Positions 26,917 through 35,144 of a stretch of 64,000 nucleotides of DNA are shown piece by piece. The stretch's first letter is position 1. Each line of letters begins with the position of its first letter. Source of the DNA: Bacteroidota bacterium (GTDB lineage: Bacteria > Bacteroidota > Ignavibacteria > Ignavibacteriales > Ignavibacteriaceae); assembly GCA_021824565.1 (NCBI GenBank), contig JAKAKL010000073.1, positions 25,996 through 89,995 on the forward strand, read 5' to 3'. Below the pieces are notes generated by a model. The model saw only the letters and a list, made by a program, of their open reading frames with translations, made no database searches and was not told the origin of the DNA. A program made the translations under genes and the position numbers.

Positions 26917-27426
26917 CTAATAATTATCGTCGTAATCATAAAGCAAAGTGTGATTCATATTTTGACTTCTCAACGCAAATCTTTCCAGAGCAGGTTTAAT
27001 TACAATTACCTGAACGCCGGATTTTTGAGAAACTCTATGCGCTATACTTTGTCCGACTTCTTCATAAACTTTATATTCTGCTGTTGAAGTCATTATTACC
27101 AAATCAAAATTTTCTTCTTCTGCATATTTGATAATTTCCTTAACCGGGTCGCCAAACTTTACAACTAATGAAACAGCATTTAGATCAATCTTGCTTTTAT
27201 GAACAAGACTGCTCATCTGCTCAAGAATTTTAATATCTAAACTTTTTAACAATTCTTCCATGTCATCGCTTTCCCTTGGAATAGAATCGTAAGGATTACA
27301 GTCAACGGCGTGCATTATGTGTATCTCGGCATTAAACGCTCTTCCGAGATTAGATGCGTGCTCTATTGCAGCAAGCAAATTCAAGGTCAAATCAGTCGGA
27401 ACCAAAATCTTTTTTAATGTTTTCAT
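26917..27426 (-). CDS. Universal stress protein UspA family
   Basis: This 169-residue protein starts KKILVPTDLTLNLLAAIEHASNLGRAF and contains DLVIMTSTAEY near 118, a UspA fold. The ATP-binding G-x2-G-x9-GS loop is not clear (VGQSIAHRVSQKSGVQVIVIK instead), so nucleotide binding is uncertain. It lies upstream of the cytochrome operon on the same strand, about 38 bases before the small membrane peptide. It could report the respiratory or stress state. Confidence 0.88.
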   Translation of the reverse strand: MKTLKKILVPTDLTLNLLAAIEHASNLGRAFNAEIHIMHAVDCNPYDSIPRESDDMEELLKSLDIKILEQMSSLVHKSKIDLNAVSLVVKFGDPVKEIIKYAEEENFDLVIMTSTAEYKVYEEVGQSIAHRVSQKSGVQVIVIKPALERFALRSQNMNHTLLYDYDDNY

Positions 27427-27675
27427 ATTTTTTCCGCTTAGGGAAAGCTTTCTATTAAAAATTTGTATTTCATAAACAAAGAATATGCCGCTTATATTGC
27501 TTGTAAAAAGCTAAATGTTTGCTAAAAAACAACTATAGCATAAGCGAATGAGAATAGATTTTATTGATGTTCTCAGGATTGGGAATGTTTTTTTTGTAAA
27601 ATGTAGAATTAAACAACAAAATTTAGTGTTGTTTGGTTTGAGATATGTGAAGAATATTTTTCTTTTGGTTAATAA

Positions 27676-29142
27676 TTAACTTAACCAGTTTTTTACTGCC
27701 TTAGCATCGCTTCCGTTTGACGAGAGATGGAAGAACTCGTTTTCATGTGAAGAATAAGAATAATCTTTTTTCCATAGTTCAAAATTATTTACAATGTCTT
27801 CTATTGCTTTAATAATAAGTTCCAGTTCATTATTAGTCATTGTGGGATGAACAGACATTCTTACCCAGCCGGGTTTCTCCGAAAGATCGCCTTCATTTAT
27901 CTTTTCCGTAATATGCTTTGATTGGTCAGGACTTACATGCAGAAGGTAATGTCCATAGGTGCCGGCGCACGAACAGCCTCCGCGCATTTGTATTCCAAAA
28001 CGGTCATTTAGAATTTTTACAATTAAATTATAATGAATATTATCGACATAAAAAGAAATTGCGCCGAGCCTTTCTTCAATGTTATTCGCCAGGATATGCA
28101 AGCCGGGAATATTTCTAAGACCTTCAATCGTTCTTTCTACCAAATATTTTTCTCTCGCTCTAATATTTTCCACTCCCATCTCTTCTTTAAGCCTAATGCA
28201 AAGAGCGGCTTTAATAGTTTGAAGAAAAGGAGGCGTGCCGCCGTCTTCGCGAAGTTCAATATTCGATATGAATTTATGTTGACCCCACGGATTTGTCCAG
28301 TCCACTGTTCCGCCGCCGGGATTATCCGGCACACGGTTCTTATAAAGATGCGAATCGAAGATAATAACTCCCGGAGTTCCCGGTCCTCCTAAAAATTTAT
28401 GAGGCGAGAAGAATATCGCATCTAATTTCTCTAATGGATTATCCGGATGCATATTAATATTTGCATACGGAGCGGAGCATGCAAAGTCAATAAAGCAAAA
28501 TCCGCCGTGCTCATGCATCATTACTGCCATTTTATGATATGGAGTTTCTATGCCTGTAACATTAGAACACGAAGTGAAGGCTCCTATTTTCAGCTTTCTG
28601 TCTTTATATTTATCAAGCTGCGTCTCAAAATCATTAAGATCTATAAGCCCTTCTGCATCAGGCTGAATGCAGATAACATCTGCAATTGTTTCAAGCCACG
28701 ACGTATGATTAGAGTGATGTTCCATGTGAGTTACAAAAACAACGGGAGTAAGTTCAGCCGGAAGATTGATATATTCTTTTAACTGCTCGGGGACTTTTAA
28801 ACCAAGTATTCTTTGAAACTTATTTATCATTGCAGTCATGCCGGAGCCGCCTGTTATAATAACATCATCCTTGCCGGCGTTTACATGCTTTTTAATAATT
28901 TCGTGAGCTTCATGATATGCAGTAGTCATTGTCGAGCCGGTAACATTCGAGCCGGAATGCGTGTTGCCTACAAACGGTCCGAAAATATCAACTATCTTTT
29001 TTTCAATAGGCGCGTAAAGTCTTCCGCTGGCTATCCAGTCGGCATAAATAATTTCTTTCTCGCCGTAAGGAGATATAAAGGTTTGATCAATGCCTATAAT
29101 GTTTCTTCTAAATTGCTCAAAATATTTTTGTAAATCTTGCAT
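27676..29142 (-). CDS. Class V aminotransferase (cysteine desulfurase-like)
   Basis: This 488-residue PLP enzyme shows NTHSGSNVTGSTMTTAYHEAHEII near 75, HMEHHSNHTSWLE near 140, FIDFACSAPYANI near 217 and the PLP-lysine site FFSPHKFLGGPGTPGVIIF near 246. A cysteine pair, GGCSCAG (about 398), lies where desulfurases carry their active cysteine. The family includes cysteine desulfurases, selenocysteine lyases and isopenicillin N epimerase-like enzymes; the substrate is not known. No scaffold gene is adjacent. Confidence 0.85.
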   Translation of the reverse strand: MQDLQKYFEQFRRNIIGIDQTFISPYGEKEIIYADWIASGRLYAPIEKKIVDIFGPFVGNTHSGSNVTGSTMTTAYHEAHEIIKKHVNAGKDDVIITGGSGMTAMINKFQRILGLKVPEQLKEYINLPAELTPVVFVTHMEHHSNHTSWLETIADVICIQPDAEGLIDLNDFETQLDKYKDRKLKIGAFTSCSNVTGIETPYHKMAVMMHEHGGFCFIDFACSAPYANINMHPDNPLEKLDAIFFSPHKFLGGPGTPGVIIFDSHLYKNRVPDNPGGGTVDWTNPWGQHKFISNIELREDGGTPPFLQTIKAALCIRLKEEMGVENIRAREKYLVERTIEGLRNIPGLHILANNIEERLGAISFYVDNIHYNLIVKILNDRFGIQMRGGCSCAGTYGHYLLHVSPDQSKHITEKINEGDLSEKPGWVRMSVHPTMTNNELELIIKAIEDIVNNFELWKKDYSYSSHENEFFHLSSNGSDAKAVKNWLS

Positions 29143-29264
29143 TTAGCTGTTCACCGCTTAGTTATATTAAACAATCTTACTTTTCATGCGCTAAACTATA
29201 AAATATTTCTCTCCGAAAAAAACCACTTAATATTTGATTATAGTTATGTAGGATATAATATTCG

Positions 29265-30449
29265 TTAAATATATTGCTTCAAACTTTTAGCTCTATCTTT
29301 CATAGCCTTAGCGGCAAGCGCATAGCCGCCGTTCTCGCTGTCTATTAGATGTATATGCTGACCGTTATAATCAAATATTAAACATGTTATTAAAGCTCTT
29401 GGAGCGTTATGAATTCCATAAACAAGAATCCCCTCCCGGTATTTTTTCTCTAAAAATTCTTTTAATTCGTTACGCTGCTCCTCGCTGCCGGAGATGACCA
29501 ATCTTAGCTTGTCGTCGAACTTCCTATAATCGGTATTTGCTACAACTTCATTTTTAAACTTATCCCAGTGAACACGACCCGCATATATTCCGGTTTTAAA
29601 AAGAATTTCGCCTACCACGGCGGAAGCTTTTTGGTATGCGTTAAACATTATTCTTAGTGCAGAAAGGCGATTGTAATATTTTACTTTCAGTTCACCATCG
29701 AGGATTTTGTTATCAAGCGACAGCTTAAGCGACCTGGCGGCAATAGGCATGCATACTTTGTCTTCGCCGTAAACTTCGGCAATCTTATTAATTACTTCTA
29801 CATAAACATTCTCTCCCGACACCGGCGATCCTTTTACAGCTTCTACAATAATAGAAACTACTTCGCCGCGGCTTCCGGGCACGTTTTCCCACCTGCACTG
29901 CAGTCCGTCAAAATCTGCTTCCGGTACTTCATCATTTATATCCATGGCATATCGTGCAGATTCTTTAATGCATTTTTCAGCATAAGAAATTCCGCCGCCC
30001 GCAAACATTGCCTGTACATAATCTTTTGAAACTTCATATTTGGCTATCAGTATCTGATTCCCGGAGGCGTAAATATCTTTCACAGGAACTATTCCTGCTC
30101 TCAGGTCAAAGCCAAAGCCTTCTTTCGCCATCTTCTTTAATCCCGCCAACGCCTTGCACGTTCTTTTATAAAATGAAGGCGGAACACATACTACGGCGCC
30201 GTCTCCTCCAAAAATAAAAGGCAGTGAAAATGATCTGTTCAAATTTAATATTGCTATAATACTGGAAGCGCCGACTGTATTTATCTCTTTGTATTTCCCG
30301 TTCTCAATAGCTTCAGTAGAATTAATTACATCAGTAACAGCGACATACCAATCTTCCGGCATCCTAACGTAATTTTGAATGCCGGCTATCTGCGTGAAAT
30401 CATGCAGAACATGAAGATCGTTGTAAAAATTTTCACTATTAATTATCAT
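29265..30449 (-). CDS. DUF3095 family protein (nucleotidyl-cyclase-like fold)
   Basis: This 394-residue protein matches the DUF3095 family: DWYVAVTDVINSTEAIENGKYKEINTVGASSI near 32 and LPFIFGGDGAVVCVPP near 76. These resemble the metal-binding and GGD regions of class III nucleotidyl cyclases, and the family is annotated as adenylate-cyclase-like. Whether this one makes a cyclic nucleotide is not known. The C-terminal 150 residues hold a further domain with GIHNAPRALITCLIFDY. It starts next to an 874-base non-coding region. Confidence 0.8.
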   Translation of the reverse strand: MIINSENFYNDLHVLHDFTQIAGIQNYVRMPEDWYVAVTDVINSTEAIENGKYKEINTVGASSIIAILNLNRSFSLPFIFGGDGAVVCVPPSFYKRTCKALAGLKKMAKEGFGFDLRAGIVPVKDIYASGNQILIAKYEVSKDYVQAMFAGGGISYAEKCIKESARYAMDINDEVPEADFDGLQCRWENVPGSRGEVVSIIVEAVKGSPVSGENVYVEVINKIAEVYGEDKVCMPIAARSLKLSLDNKILDGELKVKYYNRLSALRIMFNAYQKASAVVGEILFKTGIYAGRVHWDKFKNEVVANTDYRKFDDKLRLVISGSEEQRNELKEFLEKKYREGILVYGIHNAPRALITCLIFDYNGQHIHLIDSENGGYALAAKAMKDRAKSLKQYI

Positions 30450-30628
30450 TTGAATATTATCGACTTGAATCCGGTTCTAAAATTTCTAATCGTCAGGCTT
30501 TATATTAAATATTATTCAGCAAAAATTTTATAGAATGAATCACACTTTTTATTTTATATTGTACTTGCAGCTAATAAAATCCTATGACTATCGCGCGGTA
30601 GAAATTCAAATGAGGAAGTCACCTTTTT

Positions 30629-31224
30629 TCAGTTAGATTTAGAATCGACGATGACTTGAAGCGATTGGACGAATCCGATAAGTCCTTTATCATCGCTTTT
30701 TCCTCCTTTTCCGGCTGCTTGTGATTAATTCAGAATTTATACGTTTTTGTGCCAATTTCGCATTCTGTGAATTTAATATCTCATTTTCAATTTCTTTTAA
30801 GACGATTTATGAATTACAAAATACGTTTTGTGTTTCTTTAAATGCAGTTCATGTTTCTTTCATCGTGTTTCGTGTTTCTTTAAATGCTTGCAGAGATTCT
30901 TACATTGCAATTCGTGTTTCTTCTAATGCCATTCATGTTTCTTTCATCGTGTTTCGTGTTTCTTTAAATGCTTGCAGAGATTCTTACATTGCGATTCATG
31001 TTTCTTCTAATGCCATTTATGTTTCTTTCATCGTGTTTCGTGTTTCTTTAAATGCTTGCAGAGATTCTTACATTGCAATTCGTGTTTCTTTTAATGCCTA
31101 CAAAATTTCTTAGATCGTAATTTGTGTTTCTTTAAAAACCTATAAAGTTTCTTACACTGCGTTTTGTGTTTCTTTAAATGCAGTTTAAGTTTTTTATATC
31201 GCGTACTGTGTTTCTTTTAGTGCG
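30629..31224 (-). pseudogene. Possible decayed heptad-repeat (coiled-coil) gene
   Basis: In one minus-strand frame the array reads as seven-residue units with Lys-Glu-Thr in constant phase (ALKETQY, AFKETQN, AFKETRN, TMKET), broken by stops in nearly every second unit. It continues as VLKEIENEILNSQNAKLAQK. In a neighbouring frame it ends GGKSDDKGLIGFVQSLQVIV before a TGA at 30629-30631. This suggests a coiled-coil gene lost by stops and a frameshift, with later amplification. Chance is possible because a 21-bp repeat keeps every frame in phase. Confidence 0.3.
30832..31216 (+). repeat. Nineteen-copy 21-bp phased array of a GTTTCTT heptamer
   Basis: Heptamers matching GTTTCTT (variants GATTCTT, ATTTCTT, GTTTTTT) start at 30832 and then every 21 bases to 31210 without a break, 19 in all. 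The flanking 14 bases alternate between types, giving 42-bp and 84-bp higher-order units; three near-identical 84-bp copies span 30847-31098. An outlying ATTTCTT at 30790 is in the same phase. Twenty-one bases are two helical turns, so all heptamers face the same side of DNA. Confidence 0.9.
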
Positions 31225-31323
31225 TTTGAAGAAAATTTTGGGCACCCTTCGCGATCTAAAACAGCGACATTGTAGGATAATGCGTAAATTCAGAATATAT
31301 GCGGTAAGATTTCTGAACAATTA

Positions 31324-31869
31324 TTACAGAGTAATCTGCACTTGCAGATGGAAGGAGGAATAGCGCACGTCGGTATTTGTAAATGTTAGTCCGTATTCAA
31401 TGCCTGCGCCGAGCCGTATGATTGACATTGGATCTCCGAAATTAGTACCGGCTAAAATTGAAAAGGCTAATCCCAGGTCCCATTTATTTAAATCAACAAG
31501 CGATCTATCGTTGATCATCAACGGACCTATTCCTTCTTCAACATAAAAAATATTTGAAACAGGCTGGTAGACGATTCCTTTTAACGAAAATCCTTTTAGG
31601 AAAGGATAATATTGTATGCTCGTCCGCGGAAGAAGCTTATCAAAATCAGAAACAAAAATAAAGCTTAAGCGCGAATCAAATCCGAAAACAGGATTGGTTT
31701 TAGCCTCGACAAAAACCGAAGATGTGAAGCTGCCCTGGGACGGCAGATTACCGCTTATATAACCTCCTCCGGCAAATCCCCCTACGCTGATAAAAGACTG
31801 CGCGTCCGCTTTTATGAATGGAATTAGAAGCATGCATGAAAAGACGAAATGTATAATTGATTTCTTCAC
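31324..31869 (-). CDS. Outer membrane beta-barrel protein
   Basis: This 181-residue protein has a signal peptide (about 1-23, ending ADAQ) and a body of alternating strands with glycine and aromatic residues (ISVGGFAGGGYISG, FGFDSRLSFIF, IIRLGAGIEYGLTF), closing with LQVQITL. This is the pattern of small outer membrane barrels common in Bacteroidota. Function unknown. It starts 102 bases from the divergent small ORF before gldC. Confidence 0.75.
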   Translation of the reverse strand: MKKSIIHFVFSCMLLIPFIKADAQSFISVGGFAGGGYISGNLPSQGSFTSSVFVEAKTNPVFGFDSRLSFIFVSDFDKLLPRTSIQYYPFLKGFSLKGIVYQPVSNIFYVEEGIGPLMINDRSLVDLNKWDLGLAFSILAGTNFGDPMSIIRLGAGIEYGLTFTNTDVRYSSFHLQVQITL

Positions 31870-31971
31870 TAAGATCTTCCGGTTTCTTTATAAAAGATAT
31901 TTAGTTTTGAGTATAAAATAATCGACGGTACCATAAAAGTAAACATAATTTAATTCACTTAAATCTAAAAT

Positions 31972-32091
31972 ATGACTAAGATTGAATGTTACTCCGAACA
32001 CCGAAGCGAATTGCTTCTTATGTCTGCTTTGACAAAATTTTTTCCGGTTGATTTTAGTATTATTGCAAAGAAAAAATTAGGAATGAAATGA
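31972..32091 (+). CDS. Candidate 39-residue ORF overlapping gldC
   Basis: An ATG at 31972 opens a 39-codon frame (starting MTKIECYSEHRSELLLMSAL) that ends in TGA at 32089-32091. Its end overlaps the gldC start codon as ATGA, a classic coupling arrangement. No strong ribosome site is visible and the peptide matches no family known to me. It may be a coupling ORF that controls gldC, or chance. Confidence 0.35.
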   Translation: MTKIECYSEHRSELLLMSALTKFFPVDFSIIAKKKLGMK

Positions 32092-32444
32092 ATAAAATAT
32101 CTAAGATAAATTTTACTATTCAGCTTGATGAAAAGAAAACGCCAGAGAAGATCGAGTGGGAAGCGACCGATGCCGGGTTCGATGGAAAAAAGACAAGCGA
32201 TACTTTGATGATCTCGCTCTGGGACAAGGAAGAAAGATCAACGCTTGCGATTGATTTGTGGACTAAGGATATGCTGGTTGACGATATGAACGTTCACTTT
32301 TATCAAATCTTCAGCAAGATGGCTGAAACATATCTCAACGCTACTAAGAATAATGAGGCGGCGCAAATGATCGAGGATTTTGCTTCCAGATTTGCAGAGA
32401 AGCTGAACTTAATTAAAAAGATTGATAAGGAAAGGTTCTCTTAG
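32088..32444 (+). CDS. gldC: GldC-like protein
   Basis: This 118-residue protein closely follows GldC: INFTIQLDEKKTPEKIEWEATDAGFDG, LMISLWDKEERSTLAIDLWTKDM and FYQIFSKMAETYLNAT. GldC was found through gliding motility in Flavobacterium but also occurs in non-gliding Bacteroidota and relatives; its biochemical job is unknown. AGGA lies five bases before the ATG. No other gld or spr gene is seen nearby. It ends two bases from the convergent LytTR regulator gene. Confidence 0.88.
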   Translation: MNKISKINFTIQLDEKKTPEKIEWEATDAGFDGKKTSDTLMISLWDKEERSTLAIDLWTKDMLVDDMNVHFYQIFSKMAETYLNATKNNEAAQMIEDFASRFAEKLNLIKKIDKERFS

Positions 32445-32446
32445 AA

Positions 32447-33343
32447 TTATTTAAATCTTTCTTTAAGCTTTGAAGCGTACCTGCGGCTCATCTGGAAAGG
32501 CTCGCTGATATTATGAATAAAAACGTGGTACGACGAGTTGAACCACTTTTCAACTTTTTCAACGTACTCGAGATTTATAATCGTGGAGCGATGAATTCGT
32601 GCAAAGCATTTTGAAGGCAGCCTTTCTTCCCATTCAATCATCGGCTTAAGAACCAAAATCTTTTTCGCTCCGGCAATATGTACGTAGGAATAATCTTTTT
32701 CGGCGGTAATGCATTCGATCGAGCTTATTTTTATAAACCTTGAAACTCCGTCAATTGTTAGAAATAGCCTATCGTCATAGTCCAGTGATTTTTTGCCCGG
32801 ATCAGGCTTATCATCAATATCCGGTTCATCATCTTCAAGATCGTTCTTTCCGCCGTCGTAATCTTCGTAAAGGCTTTTGAACTTTTCTTTGGAAATTATT
32901 TTTTTATCGGACTCATTTTGCTGATCCTTCGCCGGTATTATTTCTTCTTTTGATTCGCCCGCAACTTTTTCTTCTTTGTCCTCTGAAAGCAGCCTTGAGA
33001 CAGTGATGGCTAATCTTTCGCGGTCAATCGGCTTTTTCAAATAATCCAAAGCGTTCACTTCAAAAGCCCGCAAAGCATAATCGTCAAACGCACTGACAAA
33101 AACAACTTTAGAGCCGGGAGAAATTTTATTAACTACATCAAACCCGCTGTTCTTGCCGAGGCAGATATCGAGGAAAACGCTGTCAGGCTTTTTTTCTTTA
33201 ATTATGCTTAATGCGTTGGTAACACTTGAGGCTTCGCCGACAACTTTAATCTGCGGGAATTTCTTTAAAAGAATGTTTAGCAATTTCCGCGAATCGGCAT
33301 CGTCGTCAATTAATACTGTACTTACTTGATTTTTCTCAGACAT
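32447..33343 (-). CDS. LytTR-family response regulator with acidic linker
   Basis: This 298-residue regulator has a receiver domain (about 8-125) with DDD near 13-15, phospho-acceptor aspartate in VFLDICLGKNSGF and K in YLKKPIDRER. A long acidic linker follows (about 130-190, rich in D, E, K), then a LytTR domain (about 195-298, IECITAEKDYSYVHIAGAKKI and FARIHRSTIINLEYVEKVEKW). No kinase gene adjoins it. The linker is longer than in the 18236 regulator and could set the distance between dimer halves. Confidence 0.92.
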   Translation of the reverse strand: MSEKNQVSTVLIDDDADSRKLLNILLKKFPQIKVVGEASSVTNALSIIKEKKPDSVFLDICLGKNSGFDVVNKISPGSKVVFVSAFDDYALRAFEVNALDYLKKPIDRERLAITVSRLLSEDKEEKVAGESKEEIIPAKDQQNESDKKIISKEKFKSLYEDYDGGKNDLEDDEPDIDDKPDPGKKSLDYDDRLFLTIDGVSRFIKISSIECITAEKDYSYVHIAGAKKILVLKPMIEWEERLPSKCFARIHRSTIINLEYVEKVEKWFNSSYHVFIHNISEPFQMSRRYASKLKERFK

Positions 33344-33556
33344 ATTCTTTTACCGCTAAGTTATACACTGTGACAAAACCAAATGTTATGCCAGCAATTA
33401 GAAATTGTTTGCTCTTAAAATTGTTTTTAAATAATGCTTTTTATTGAAAAAATACCACAGCCGGAGAAAATTATAAATCGAAAACTTTTTTTCAGCAGAA
33501 TTAATTTGAGATATTTTTGTTAATTGCTCTAAAATGGAACAGAGGCAATATCGGAA

Positions 33557-33856
33557 TTATTTATCATCAATCCAATGACTTAAAAAATCCTGATGTTTAA
33601 CGGGATCAAATTCTATTATTTCATAAGAAGCCATACTCTTTAAAGCGTAAGGATCATTACTAAAAAAATTTTTTATTTCATCGATAGAGCTGCCGCGCGC
33701 GGCTACAATTCCGCCGGTACGCGGATTACGCGGTCCTGAAAATAATAAAATGTTTTTGTCGTATCCTTCCTGAAGAAATTTTCTATGGAGAAACAATACT
33801 TCGTCAATCTTATCAAGATGAACGGTGTAAGTAATCATTATTAAAAAGTGCTTCAT
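33557..33856 (-). CDS. YCII-domain protein
   Basis: This 99-residue protein starts MKHFLIMITYTV and has the YciI ferredoxin-like pattern: LHRKFLQEGYDKNILLFSGPRNPRTGGIVAARG, then FSNDPYALKSMASYEIIEFDPVKH. The conserved His and Asp of the family are present (H in LHRKFL, D in NDPY). The catalytic role of these proteins is unsure. A start eight codons earlier (33880) would overlap the upstream permease gene; 33856 lies one base after its stop and fits the domain. Confidence 0.82.
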   Translation of the reverse strand: MKHFLIMITYTVHLDKIDEVLFLHRKFLQEGYDKNILLFSGPRNPRTGGIVAARGSSIDEIKNFFSNDPYALKSMASYEIIEFDPVKHQDFLSHWIDDK

Positions 33857-33857
33857 A

Positions 33858-35144
33858 TTACTTTGCTTTCTTTTTCCCAAATTCCGGATCGATCGGAATG
33901 TATTTAGTAATAAAATATCCCGGAATCATTGTTATAAAAATCCAGATGAAAAAATGTTTATATCCTAACATTTGCTGCAGCCATCCGCTGAACATGCCGG
34001 GCAGCATCATGCTCAACGCCATAAAGCCGGTGCAAATTGCATAATGTGCGGTCTTAAATTCTCCTTCAGAAACGCTGATCATGTATAGCATGTATGCCGT
34101 AAAGCCGAAGCCGTAACCAAACTGTTCGCCGGCAACGCAAAGATTAATTATAAAATAATTAGAAGGCTGCGCAAATGCTAAATAAATATAAAGAATATGA
34201 GGAATATTTATTGCGGCGAACATCAACCATATCCATTTTTTCAAGCCGTGTTTTGAAACTAAGATGCCGCCCAAAATTCCCCCGGCAGTTAAAGCCAATA
34301 TTCCAATCGTGCCGTATGCAAAACCCACCTGGCTTGTAGAAAGCGCAAGCCCGCCGGCGCTTTTCGGATCAAGAAAAAATAACGATGCAATCTTGGTAAG
34401 CTGTGCTTCGCCGAATCGATATATTAATAGGAACGCAATTGTGATTCCTATACTTTTCTTTTTGAAAAAAAGTTTAAATGCTTCGGCAAACTCGGCAAGA
34501 AATTTTTTAGACGAGCCGCTCGTTACCGGCGAATCATATTTAGAGTGCGGCAGAATAAATTTATGGTAGCTCATCAACAGCAGAAATAAAATTCCGAGAG
34601 CGCCGAACGTTAGTGACCACGCAAAAGGTATATTCCCGCTAGATTTTTCCAAATAACCTGCAAGGATGATTAGAAGTCCTTGGCCTATTATCCACGCAAT
34701 CCTGTAGAATGTACTTCTAATTCCGACAAAGAAAGATTGTTCGCTTTGATTTAGCGCCAGCATGTAAAATCCGTCGGCAGCTATATCGTGCGTGGCAGAG
34801 CTGAATGCGAGCAGCCAGAAAAATATTAACGTGATGAAAAAATAATTGGGCAGATGAATTGAGAACGCAAGCCCGGCTAATCCGCAAGCAACAATTAGCT
34901 GCATTACTACAATCCAGAATCTTTTAGTTTTTAGTATATCAACTACCGGACTCCAGAGAGGCTTTATTACCCAGGGAAGATAAATCAAGCTTGTGTAAAA
35001 TGCTATGTCGGCGTTTGAAATTCCCATTCGCTTGTAGAAGAAGCCGGATACGTACATAACAATTACATAGGGAATTCCTTCCGCAAAATAAAGCGTAGGA
35101 ACCCAAGTCCACGCATTTCTTAATTCCGGTTTTGATCTTTCCAT
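33858..35144 (-). CDS. MFS permease, AmpG-like
   Basis: This 428-residue protein has about 12 helices and starts WTWVPTLYFAEGIPYVIVMYVSGFFYKRMGISNADIAFYTSLIYLPWVIKPLWSP, the AmpG/SLC33-type N-terminus. AmpG carries anhydro-muropeptides (GlcNAc-anhydroMurNAc) into the cytoplasm. The next upstream gene encodes a GlcNAc kinase, with no base between its stop and this ATG. That context supports import of cell-wall sugars, though other sugars cannot be excluded. Confidence 0.82.
   Translation of the reverse strand: MERSKPELRNAWTWVPTLYFAEGIPYVIVMYVSGFFYKRMGISNADIAFYTSLIYLPWVIKPLWSPVVDILKTKRFWIVVMQLIVACGLAGLAFSIHLPNYFFITLIFFWLLAFSSATHDIAADGFYMLALNQSEQSFFVGIRSTFYRIAWIIGQGLLIILAGYLEKSSGNIPFAWSLTFGALGILFLLLMSYHKFILPHSKYDSPVTSGSSKKFLAEFAEAFKLFFKKKSIGITIAFLLIYRFGEAQLTKIASLFFLDPKSAGGLALSTSQVGFAYGTIGILALTAGGILGGILVSKHGLKKWIWLMFAAINIPHILYIYLAFAQPSNYFIINLCVAGEQFGYGFGFTAYMLYMISVSEGEFKTAHYAICTGFMALSMMLPGMFSGWLQQMLGYKHFFIWIFITMIPGYFITKYIPIDPEFGKKKAK

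Larger units (their letters stand above)
30450..31323. other. Non-coding region with a periodic array and decayed coding-like sequence
   Basis: These 874 bases hold no convincing gene. The centre (30832-31216) is an exact 21-bp periodic array. To its left the minus strand reads like the C-terminus of a coiled-coil protein with frame breaks. The part from 30450 to 30628 is plain AT-rich sequence that should hold the promoter of the DUF3095 gene; no clear boxes are seen. The plus-strand 130-codon frame starting with GTG at 30721 is judged spurious. Confidence 0.6.

Noticed and set aside
27611..27634. Hairpin AAACAAC/GTTGTTT as terminator of the class V aminotransferase.
   Set aside because: No T run follows on the minus strand, so it is only an inverted repeat.
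30721..31113. 130-codon plus-strand frame across the 21-bp array, starting with GTG.
   Set aside because: No ribosome site, strange composition, and it exists only because the 21-bp period keeps a stop-free frame open; array units continue past its stop.
30832..31216. Possible CRISPR array.
   Set aside because: Spacing is 21 bp with near-identical intervening sequence, repeats are only seven bases, and no cas gene is present.
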